From Bordetella bronchialis (GTDB lineage: Bacteria > Pseudomonadota > Gammaproteobacteria > Burkholderiales > Burkholderiaceae_B), in contig NZ_CP016170.1 in NCBI RefSeq assembly GCF_001676705.1, positions 3,410,001 through 3,474,000 on the forward strand: a stretch of 64,000 nt of DNA, read 5' to 3'. How positions within the stretch are numbered: position 1 is the stretch's first letter; the number at the start of each line of letters is the position of its first letter. Below are positions 45,284-52,780 of this stretch, one piece after another. A program made the position numbers and the translations under genes. The notes below the pieces were generated by a model. That model had not been told where the DNA came from. It saw nothing but the letters and a program-made list of their open reading frames with translations, and ran no database searches.

Positions 45284-45376
45284 TCGGTTTCTTTTTTTGC
45301 GGGTCGTCCTGGGGCTTGCGCTGGATTGTTTGTCGCGGCGTGGGGGCGTGGGGGTGCCGGCTATGCCGCCGCGCCG

Positions 45377-46258
45377 CTACAGCGGCCGGATGGCCAGGTC
45401 GCCTCGATATACCTGCTTGGCCAGGGTGTTGGCGTGGGCGCGGTACGGATCCGGCTCGGGCGTCAGGTTCAGCGATAGCGTGTGGTCGGCCAATTGCTGG
45501 CAGGTCATGAAGCGGACGCCGCCCAGTTGCTTGAGCTCGGCCAGCAAGGTGTCGAGCACGGCGATGCGTGCGGCGCGGGTGGAGCCGAAATCGCCGCGCA
45601 GGTTCAGGGTGATGGGGATGAGCGTGCCTTCCGCGTGCATGGCGGCGATTTCGTCGCGCCAGATGGCTTGCAGGCGAGCATGCGTGTGGCGGGCCGAGTA
45701 GATGGGTGCGTCGTCCAGGGCGAAGGACGAGGGTAGCTCGACGACTTTCTTCTCCCCCGTCAGGCCGAATACGTAGGGATGATCGGCGTCCTGGAAGCTG
45801 GCGTCGTAGATGAAGCCCAGGTCGGCCAGGTGATGCAGCGTCTTCGAGGAGAGCTCGCCGCCGGGGGCGCGGAAGCCTGCGGGCGCGACGCCGGCCGCGT
45901 CCGCCAGGATGTCGCGCGAGTCCTTCAGGACTTGCGCTTCCTTGTCGCCCAGGGTGGCGAAGTTTTCCAGGTCGATACCGCGGGCGGCGATTTCGTGGCC
46001 GTTGGCGGCCAGTTCGCGGATCAGGTCGGGATGGCGGCGTGCGTCCGTGCCCGGTACGAAGAAGGTGGCGGGCACGTCATGCCTGTTGAACAGTTCGACC
46101 AGGCGTGGGAAGCCGGCGCGCACGGCGTAGCGGCCATAGGAGTAGCGGCCGAACATGCGTTCGGTGGGGACTTCCTTCAGGTCGAAGGATTCGGCGTCGA
46201 AGTTGACGGTCAGCAAGGCGACCGCGCGGGCGCCGGTGGGCCAGGTATGCGTGCTCAT
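45377..46258 (-). CDS. NodB-fold polysaccharide-deacetylase-like protein lacking the metal histidines
   Basis: This 293-residue protein has the NodB fold: motif 1 TVNFDAESFD (Asp21), then VPATFFVPG and motif 3 GFRAPGGELSSKT. In motif 2, where catalytic members have His-x3-His, it reads AARGIDLENF, with Arg93 and Leu97 in place of both zinc-binding histidines. It is thus probably not a classical metal-dependent deacetylase. It overlaps the upstream paralogue at 46255 by 4 nt, so the two are co-translated and may form one complex. Confidence 0.82.
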   Translation of the reverse strand: MSTHTWPTGARAVALLTVNFDAESFDLKEVPTERMFGRYSYGRYAVRAGFPRLVELFNRHDVPATFFVPGTDARRHPDLIRELAANGHEIAARGIDLENFATLGDKEAQVLKDSRDILADAAGVAPAGFRAPGGELSSKTLHHLADLGFIYDASFQDADHPYVFGLTGEKKVVELPSSFALDDAPIYSARHTHARLQAIWRDEIAAMHAEGTLIPITLNLRGDFGSTRAARIAVLDTLLAELKQLGGVRFMTCQQLADHTLSLNLTPEPDPYRAHANTLAKQVYRGDLAIRPL

Positions 46259-47082
46259 GCGAACGACACCTCTTCAAGATTGTTGCTGTTGTCCAGGCAC
46301 CATTGCGCGAAGGCGCGCGATTCCATGAATTGCACGCCGTCGTGCGTCTTCATGTAGGCGATCAGGTCGGACAGGGCCTTGGTGCGCGAGGGCGTGCCCG
46401 AGCCCCAGCCGGCGCGCGGGTGCAGCGACATGACGAAGAAGCGGTCGTTGCGGTAGATGGCGTCGAACTCGGTCTTCCATTGCGCCAGGACTTCGGATGG
46501 CGGCGTATAGCTGAACTTGTAGAAGGGGAAGTCGTCCAGGCTGTAGGTGTTGTTGGGCAGCTCGACGATGACGTCGTCCTGGCCCTTGCCGAAGCGCAGC
46601 CGGTACGGGCGGTCGTAGTCCTTGTCGCTGGAATCGTAGATGTAGCCCAGCGACTTCAGCACCTTCATGGTCTTGTCGCTTTTGCGGCCGGACGGCGAGC
46701 GCCAGCCCAGCACGGGTTTCTTGATGATGTCGCGCAGGATGCCGTCGGTCTTGCGCAGCAGCGCTTCCTCCTCGGCGGCTTCCAGTTCCCAGGCCTCGTG
46801 CAGATAGCCGTGCGCGGCGACCTCGAAGCCGTTGCGGTCGATATCCTCGATGGTGGCGGGATGGCGCTCGGCATCATAGCCGGGCACGAAGAAAGTGCCC
46901 TTGATGTTGTGGCGGTCCAGCATCTCCATATGCCGCGGCACGCCGCAGCGGGCGGAGTAGTTGCCCCAGGAATGCTTGCCCAGCGGGGCGATGCCGCGCC
47001 CTACTTCATGGCTGGGGCCATCGAAGTCGATGCCGATCAGCACGACGCAGCGCATGGCCTCTGGAAATGTGGTTTGTCTCAT
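46255..47082 (-). CDS. Polysaccharide deacetylase-family (HpPgdA/PuuE-like) hydrolase
   Basis: This 275-residue NodB-fold protein has intact motifs: GIDFDGPSHE (Asp19, Asp21), AAHGYLHEAW (His91, His95) and GWRSPSGRKSDKT. Its layout resembles the HpPgdA/PuuE-like branch, whose members often hydrolyse small cyclic amides or unknown substrates rather than chitin. No signal peptide is seen, so it acts in the cytosol. I start at ATG 47082. The pair with the downstream paralogue and the upstream Bug and C45 genes suggests catabolism of an imported amide. Confidence 0.82.
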   Translation of the reverse strand: MRQTTFPEAMRCVVLIGIDFDGPSHEVGRGIAPLGKHSWGNYSARCGVPRHMEMLDRHNIKGTFFVPGYDAERHPATIEDIDRNGFEVAAHGYLHEAWELEAAEEEALLRKTDGILRDIIKKPVLGWRSPSGRKSDKTMKVLKSLGYIYDSSDKDYDRPYRLRFGKGQDDVIVELPNNTYSLDDFPFYKFSYTPPSEVLAQWKTEFDAIYRNDRFFVMSLHPRAGWGSGTPSRTKALSDLIAYMKTHDGVQFMESRAFAQWCLDNSNNLEEVSFA

Positions 47083-47169
47083 CCTTGGTCCTTGATGATC
47101 GGTTTGACGATCGGTGCCGTGGTCCGACCGGCGATCGTACTGGCGACCGCCGGATCGGTCCATGGGCGG

Positions 47170-48201
47170 TCAATCCAGCTTGATATTGGACTCGCGCACC
47201 ACCGTGCCCCACTTCTGGCGTTCGGCATCCAGGAATTTGGAGAATTCCGCGGGCGGCATGTTGGCGATGTCGAAAGACCGGGCGCGCATGGTGGCCTGGA
47301 AGTCCGGCGAGGCATAGACTTTCTCGATGGCCTTGTACAGCGTGTCGACCGTCGATTGCGGCATGCCGGCGGGCCCGAACAGGCCTACCCAGCCCACCGC
47401 GCTGAAGCCGGGATATCCGGATTCCGCGATGGTCGGGACATCGGGCAGGACGGCGTTGCGCTTGAGCGCCGTGGTGGCGATGGGCCGCACCTTGCCGGCC
47501 TTGATGTTGCCGATCTGCGTGCCGACCAGGTCCAGCATATAGTCCAGGCGGCCCGCCAGCAGGTCCGTCGTCGCCTGGCCCGCGCCGTTGTACGGCACGC
47601 CGCTGGCCTTGATGCCGGCGTCGCGGTTGAACTTCTCCACCGCCAGGTGGGCCGAGCTGCCCACCGTGGTGACGCCGTAGTTCAGCTTGCCGGGATTGGC
47701 CTTGGCCGCGTCGACCAGTTCTTTCAGCGTATGCACCTTGGACGACTCGGGCACCACAACGACGTTGTCGAAGGTGGCCAGTACGGTGATCGGCGTGAAG
47801 TCCCTGACGGGGTCATACGGCAGTTTGGAATACAGGAATTGGTTGGCGCCGTGCGTGCCGGTGGAGCCGACCAGCAAGGTATAGCCGTCGGGCTTGGCCT
47901 GGCCGACGAAGGACGCGCCGATACCGCCGCCGGCACCCGGCCGGTTCTCGACCACGATGGTCTGGCCCAGTTCCTTGCCCACTTCCTGCGCGACGATGCG
48001 CGCCTGGATGTCCGTGCCGCCGCCCGCGGCGAATGGCACGATCAGCCGGATCGGATGAGAGGGATATTTGTCGCCGTCCTGCGCCGCGGCCGTACCGGAC
48101 ACGGCGACGGCAACGCCCAGCGCCAGCGTGGCGGCCATGCGGGCCAGCCCGCCGGTAAAGACGCCGCCGCGCGGCAGATGGTGTTCGAAGGCCTTTTTCA
48201 T
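47170..48201 (-). CDS. Bug/TctC-family periplasmic solute-binding protein
   Basis: This 343-residue protein has an N-terminal signal region (about 1-41) and Bug motifs YPSHPIRLIVPFAAGGGTD, VENRPGAGGGIGA and KPDGYTLLVGSTG. AGGGGAAGC precedes the ATG. It lies between the C45 hydrolase and the deacetylase-like pair, all on one strand, which suggests that it captures the substrate these enzymes process. The gaps on either side are 87 and 122 nt. No tctAB is present. Confidence 0.92.
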   Translation of the reverse strand: MKKAFEHHLPRGGVFTGGLARMAATLALGVAVAVSGTAAAQDGDKYPSHPIRLIVPFAAGGGTDIQARIVAQEVGKELGQTIVVENRPGAGGGIGASFVGQAKPDGYTLLVGSTGTHGANQFLYSKLPYDPVRDFTPITVLATFDNVVVVPESSKVHTLKELVDAAKANPGKLNYGVTTVGSSAHLAVEKFNRDAGIKASGVPYNGAGQATTDLLAGRLDYMLDLVGTQIGNIKAGKVRPIATTALKRNAVLPDVPTIAESGYPGFSAVGWVGLFGPAGMPQSTVDTLYKAIEKVYASPDFQATMRARSFDIANMPPAEFSKFLDAERQKWGTVVRESNIKLD

Positions 48202-48323
48202 GGCTGCTTCCCCTGTGGTGTTTTAGAAAATCCCGGCCCGCGCCGGGTGACTCGGCGGCCGCAACGTGCGCGGCCGCGCGATGCGCATACGGAATGGTTC
48301 CGCGGTACAGCCGGCGGCAGCCG

Positions 48324-49457
48324 CTAGCGGTTCCGCCGCGGCAACTCATAGCGGGTGAACGTGGGATCCAGCGCAGGCAGGTTGGCCACTTCCATCACGT
48401 TCAGCGCCGGCTGCATGACGACCGTGGATACCGTCGCGCTACGCGTATCGCGCCCGAAGTCGCCGCGCGGCGGCCTGCACACCGACCACGGCGACTGGAA
48501 ATCGTCGAGCAGCGCCTGTTTTACGGAATCCACGGTGATGCGGCCCACGTCCGGCGCCAGCAGGTCGCGCACGCGCTGCTCGCGATACAGCGTGCACGGC
48601 GAGAACGCGATGCCCGTGTCCTTGAGCTTCGCCAGGGCGATCGGGCTCAGCCAATGATTGGAATGCACCAGCAGGCCGTTCCGCGGCAGCAGCTGGAAGG
48701 TCTCGTCCGGCGCGCACTCGAAATTGATGGCAACGCCTTCGTGATGGCACACGGCCATATTGTTGGAGCCGGTCTTGGGTGTCGCGTACACCGCGTGCAT
48801 GGCCCAGGCCAGGTACGGGCTTTCCAGGGCCTTGCGGCGGATCAGGGGCAACGGCACACCGATCTGCCTGTAATCGCGATCGCACTCCAGGTTGTTGCCC
48901 GTGATCGATATTCCGGCGGAGTTGAAGCCCGAGCGGGCCAGCATTCCGGCTTCCGTAAAGGTAAGGATGTCCGGGCCGTCATCGCGCAGGATGCGCAGCA
49001 CCACGCCGGTCTCCGAGCATTCTTCCTTCCAGTCCCAGTTCTGCGCGTGGATCAATTGGCCGTCGGCGGTGGCTTCGCGCATGACCTTCACGGAAGTGCA
49101 GCCATCGTTGGTTTCGCCCAGCAGACGCGCGCGCAGCTCCGGTTTGAAGGCCAGCTTCATGACTTCGGTGCGGGCGTTCAGCAGGAAGATGTCTTCCAGG
49201 CGCACCCCCGCCCCTTCCGCAATGCCTTGCATCTCGGTCAAGTAGTTCTCGTCGAACTTGCGCACCGCCGGGATGTAGCTGTGGATGATCTTGTCGATCT
49301 CGCTGCGTTCCAGCTTCCAGCGGGCCGCCTGTTCGCTGTAGTGCTCGATGGAGCGGGCGATGCGCTGCCGGGCCTGCTCGCCATAGGACCGGCCCCGCTC
49401 CCGCGGCGCGCCGCTGATTTCGTACAGGGGGAACGGCGTCACTTGCTGCCTGCTCAT
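48324..49457 (-). CDS. C45-type Ntn hydrolase (acyl-CoA:6-APA acyltransferase-like)
   Basis: This 377-residue protein belongs to the C45 group of N-terminal-nucleophile hydrolases, which cleave or transfer amide bonds and mature by self-cleavage before Cys. The nucleophile Cys120 sits in NDGCTSV, followed by HAQNWDWKEE and the family's GFNSAGISITGNNL. No signal peptide is present. GGAG 7-10 nt upstream supports ATG 49457. It is the first gene of the leftward unit and faces a LysR gene, which probably regulates it. Confidence 0.85.
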   Translation of the reverse strand: MSRQQVTPFPLYEISGAPRERGRSYGEQARQRIARSIEHYSEQAARWKLERSEIDKIIHSYIPAVRKFDENYLTEMQGIAEGAGVRLEDIFLLNARTEVMKLAFKPELRARLLGETNDGCTSVKVMREATADGQLIHAQNWDWKEECSETGVVLRILRDDGPDILTFTEAGMLARSGFNSAGISITGNNLECDRDYRQIGVPLPLIRRKALESPYLAWAMHAVYATPKTGSNNMAVCHHEGVAINFECAPDETFQLLPRNGLLVHSNHWLSPIALAKLKDTGIAFSPCTLYREQRVRDLLAPDVGRITVDSVKQALLDDFQSPWSVCRPPRGDFGRDTRSATVSTVVMQPALNVMEVANLPALDPTFTRYELPRRNR

Positions 49458-49518
49458 CGATTTCTCCAACAGCCTTGTTTCAGGGTCGAGACAAATCCTA
49501 GACGCCGCCGCTCATAAC

Positions 49519-49558
49519 ATCAAATGATTTATCTGGAACATATAATGCTTTTTTTGAT
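49519..49558. promoter_or_regulatory. Candidate LysR operator and divergent promoter
   Basis: The AT-rich divergent region has TTAT-N9-ATAA (49529-49545), which contains the LysR-type T-N11-A core, and an outer pair ATCAAA/TTTGAT. A TATAAT (49541-49546) overlaps its right arm. The position between the regulator and the C45 gene fits autoregulation and activation. Inferred from pattern only. Confidence 0.45.
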
Positions 49559-49589
49559 ATGAATAGCCCGCCGTTTGGAGATCGCCTTC

Positions 49590-50558
49590 GTGGAACTGGA
49601 TACGCTGCGCAAGGTCAACCTGAACCTGCTGACGGTGTTCGAACTGCTGATGGAAACGCGCAGCGCCACGGAGACCGCGGCCCGGCTGCATACGACCCAG
49701 CCCGGCATCAGCCGAAAGCTGGCCGAATTGCGCCGGCTGCTGGCGGATCCCTTGTTCGTCCTGGTGCGCAGGCAACTCGTCCCTACCCCGCGCGCGCTGG
49801 AAATCCGCCCGGTCGTACGGGAAGCCCTGGCGGCCATCGGCGGCATCATGGAAGACGGCGGGGCCTTCGATCCCATGAAGTCTTCGCGCACCTTCCGCAT
49901 CGCCGCCCGCCATACCATCGAATGGATGCTGGCGCCCGGCCTGCGCAGCTATTGCGACAGCCATGCGCCCGGGGTGCGATTCAGCTTTGTCAATATGCAA
50001 GGCGTGGCGCTGCCGGAAAAACAGCTGGAGGATCACTCCATCGACATCGCGCTGGGCCGCTTCGAAGAGGTCGGCGGCCGTTTCCGCACGCACGCGCTAT
50101 TCGACGACGATCGGGTCTGCCTGTTAAGGCATGGGCATCCCGCCGCGCGCAAGCGGCTGACGCCCGCCAATTTCTGCCAGCTGCGCTTCGTGACCACGAC
50201 CGATATGTACGGCAAGGACAACGAGGTGGACGCATGGTTGCGCAAGTCCGGCTTTCAACGGCAGTTCGATCTGTACGTGTCCAGCATGAGCCATGTCCCC
50301 TTGATCCTGCTGCAGACCGACCTTGCCGTAACCATGCCGCGCAAACTGGCGATGTACGTGGCGCGGTTCCATCCCCTGCATGTCCTGGAGCTCGGCTTCC
50401 AGCTGCCGCGGTCGCACTACAACATGGTCTGGCATGCCCGATGGGATGAAGTCCCGTCGCATCGATGGATGCGCGAGACCGTCGCGGGATTGATGACAGC
50501 TGGGGTATTCCAGAAGTCTGGCTCGCCTTCAGCTCAAGTTGGGAATGCTGGCCTGTAG
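49590..50558 (+). CDS. LysR-type transcriptional regulator
   Basis: This 322-residue protein has the N-terminal winged helix (MET-RSATETAARLHTTQPGIS region, about 20-45) and a PBP-fold effector domain. The start is taken as GTG 49590, with GGAG 10 nt upstream; a TTG at 49575 is possible. It probably controls the divergent C45/Bug/deacetylase-like genes. Its last ten codons overlap the 3' end of the convergent Ig-like gene. The tail after about residue 305 therefore looks like read-through into inserted DNA rather than native LysR sequence. Confidence 0.88.
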   Translation: MELDTLRKVNLNLLTVFELLMETRSATETAARLHTTQPGISRKLAELRRLLADPLFVLVRRQLVPTPRALEIRPVVREALAAIGGIMEDGGAFDPMKSSRTFRIAARHTIEWMLAPGLRSYCDSHAPGVRFSFVNMQGVALPEKQLEDHSIDIALGRFEEVGGRFRTHALFDDDRVCLLRHGHPAARKRLTPANFCQLRFVTTTDMYGKDNEVDAWLRKSGFQRQFDLYVSSMSHVPLILLQTDLAVTMPRKLAMYVARFHPLHVLELGFQLPRSHYNMVWHARWDEVPSHRWMRETVAGLMTAGVFQKSGSPSAQVGNAGL

Positions 50559-52418
50559 CCAGACTTCTTCGCCCTGCATGCTGTTATCCACGAACTTGAC
50601 CGATGCCTGATTGTTTACCAGCACCGCCGTCAGCGTTTTGCCGTCATTGGACACTTGTTGGTTTGCGGTCTCGTCCACGAACCAGGCGTCAATGCCGTCC
50701 TTGGCGCCGCGGGCAGGCGATAGCTGGAACACGACCTGCAAGTCGCCCTTATCCACAGTGCCCCCCGTCAAGGTGGCGGTGGCCGTATGCTGGGAAATCC
50801 CGTCGGCCAAGGTTTTCGTGTCCAAGTCATTGCTCGTCAGCTTCAGTTCCAGGGTCAGGTTGGCCGCATAATCCAGCAGCGGCGGAACCGACGGCACATA
50901 AAGCTCGCTGGTCTCGATATAGGCGCGCAGGCCCACTAGCTCGCCGCTCATGTTGGCGTCCTGGAACTGCGCAATTGCCTGCCCATTGTTCAGCGGCGCG
51001 TGCAAGGTCTTGCCGTTGTCGCTGGTCGTTTGATTGCCGCCGGGAATGAAGCTGGCCGAGCTGCCCTCGACCAGTTTGAATGTCGCCTGCTGCGCGTTGG
51101 GTGGCAGCGCACCCACGTGGCTGGCCACGGCCGTGGCTTGATATATCTTTCCGCCCGCGGCCAGGCGGCTATCGAAAATCGTCAGGTCGCGCTCCAGTTC
51201 CAGCGTCGCGCCGATATTGCGCACGAACCTGAACGGCAATTTAATTGGCGTGGATTCGATGTAGTAGGAATCGTCGCCCCCTGGATCTATCTCGATAGCC
51301 GCTCGCAAAGCCACGGTTTCGCCATTGGGCGACGTGTCCACGAACTGGACGGTGGCCTGGCCCGTACTGGGGTTCACGGGCGCGCGTAACTGCATGCCGT
51401 CCGTGCTTAGCGTTTGCCCGAGCCGAGGAATGAAGCGCGCCTTGTGGCCGCCGTCGTCCGGCAGGTTGAAAAACACGGGAGACGGAAATTCCGGCCCTGC
51501 CGTGCGCAGTCGGGTAATGGTGGCCGTGGCCGTATGAGGAGAGATACCGTCGGCCTGTGGCAGCAAGTCGCTGTCGCCCGTCAGCACAAGTTTATAGGGC
51601 GCAGCGCGCGGCGGCACCGGCTTTGTGGTCAGGTAATTGAAGGAGAAGGTATTGCCTTCGCTAGCGGCAACCAGTGCAAACTTCCACCCCCCCACCCATA
51701 ATTGACTTAGCATGTAATCCGTTTCCGGGTCCCAGAGCTTGAAGGTGCCGGCATCCGGATCGTAGTCCCGTATCACCAGGTCCGTAGCGGCAAGATCCGG
51801 CGGAAAGACGAGGTCACGATAATCGGGGGAAAAGCTCGGTATCCAATCGAGGCGTTTAAGGCTGCCTTGCAGGCTATTCAATTTGATCTGGTCTTCAGCG
51901 ACGTACTTCATCACGAAACGGGTGATGCCTGCCTGCCCATCATAGGTATATCCGAGCCCTTCATTGTTGAAGTAAGGTGGGTCGTTGCAGCACAAATACA
52001 TGCGATTCAGTCCTTCCCCCGTCGTGATCTGCACCACGCCATAGTCCACCGCGGCTCCTTTCTTGTAAGCACTGAATGTAAACTCCAGGCTTGGGGGGTC
52101 GGGGGTTACCTTGCCATACCAGGCATTGACCCATGCCGTAAGCGTGGCCGTTTCGCCCGCTGGGTTCATATCCAGGAAATGCGCCACCATATCGACGCCA
52201 TCCAGCAGCGACTGGAAAGTGAGCGTTTTCCTGTCCTCGCTCAACACTTGGCGCTCGTCCGTTCGTAGGAATATCGCGGATCGGTCTTGTGGCAAAGAGA
52301 AGACAGCGGACATATCAGGCGTAGTACGCATAGAGTACTTAAGCACCGCCCTGTGAGTCGTCATCCCATCGGCGGGCGGCTGCGTATCGGTACTGCCGGT
52401 AAGCGTCGCTTCACTCAT
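50529..52418 (-). CDS. Bacterial Ig-like repeat protein, paralogue B
   Basis: This 629-residue homologue of the gene at 24190-26070 has the same order: an Ig-like unit, a unique middle segment (RDYDPDAGTFKLWDPETD), then three Ig-like units. The C-terminal 250 residues are almost the same as in paralogue A; the first half is much more diverged. No signal peptide or anchor is visible. GGAGAG before ATG 52418 fixes the start; a frame from 52475 adds 19 residues. Its 3' end overlaps the LysR gene by 30 bp, which marks a probable insertion edge. Confidence 0.75.
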   Translation of the reverse strand: MSEATLTGSTDTQPPADGMTTHRAVLKYSMRTTPDMSAVFSLPQDRSAIFLRTDERQVLSEDRKTLTFQSLLDGVDMVAHFLDMNPAGETATLTAWVNAWYGKVTPDPPSLEFTFSAYKKGAAVDYGVVQITTGEGLNRMYLCCNDPPYFNNEGLGYTYDGQAGITRFVMKYVAEDQIKLNSLQGSLKRLDWIPSFSPDYRDLVFPPDLAATDLVIRDYDPDAGTFKLWDPETDYMLSQLWVGGWKFALVAASEGNTFSFNYLTTKPVPPRAAPYKLVLTGDSDLLPQADGISPHTATATITRLRTAGPEFPSPVFFNLPDDGGHKARFIPRLGQTLSTDGMQLRAPVNPSTGQATVQFVDTSPNGETVALRAAIEIDPGGDDSYYIESTPIKLPFRFVRNIGATLELERDLTIFDSRLAAGGKIYQATAVASHVGALPPNAQQATFKLVEGSSASFIPGGNQTTSDNGKTLHAPLNNGQAIAQFQDANMSGELVGLRAYIETSELYVPSVPPLLDYAANLTLELKLTSNDLDTKTLADGISQHTATATLTGGTVDKGDLQVVFQLSPARGAKDGIDAWFVDETANQQVSNDGKTLTAVLVNNQASVKFVDNSMQGEEVWLQASIPNLS

Positions 52419-52780
52419 AATCTCTCCGTTGTGGTATCGATTTGCCACGAGGACCGCGAACAGAGCGGTTTTCATCCTGCTGCAGCCGAAAAGAGACTCG
52501 CCACGGCACCGTTCAGCGCTGGGTAATACACGCTCCTGATGTAGCAGCGTAGGGGCTCAGCCCGATACCTGCCTTTAAATCGACGCCAACTCTTTTGATT
52601 TGCGCGACACGCCAGGTCTTCGATACCTGGCGCGCGGGGGGTTGGCGGCGTACAGCCATGGCAGCTCCCGCTTGAGCGGGCAGGACGCCTCGGCGGAAAG
52701 CGATATTCGGTGAACTGGGCTACCGCATGGAGATGGAACGGCCCTCGATAGAGCCATACGCAAACATTGCCTGCGATGTG
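52419..52780. other. Intergenic region between Ig-like paralogue B and the ligase gene
   Basis: This 362-bp gap carries the upstream region of paralogue B. Two hairpins also stand out: CGCCAGGT-N7-ACCTGGCG (about 52610-52632) and a short CCCGCTTGAGCGGG. The minus-strand frame reaching 53216 is a shadow of the ligase. No T-run follows either hairpin clearly. No gene is supported. Confidence 0.45.

Larger units (their letters stand above)
44523..45376. other. Intergenic region holding a micro-gene and a heptamer repeat
   Basis: This 854-bp stretch contains a terminator (44547-44572), a 25-codon gene on the minus strand (44618-44695) and a heptamer array (45187-45283). Between about 44720 and 45180, and from 45284 to 45376, I see no credible gene. 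Long plus-strand frames cross it, but their products are Arg/Gly/Cys-rich and repeat-derived. Confidence 0.6.

Noticed and set aside
44622..45701. Plus-strand frame of 359 codons and nested frames in the gap before the deacetylase-like genes
   Set aside because: The product is Arg/Gly/Cys-rich, contains the heptamer repeat and runs into the antisense of a real gene.
46303..48327. A 674-codon plus-strand frame across the deacetylase and Bug genes
   Set aside because: It is the reverse-complement shadow of three well-supported genes.
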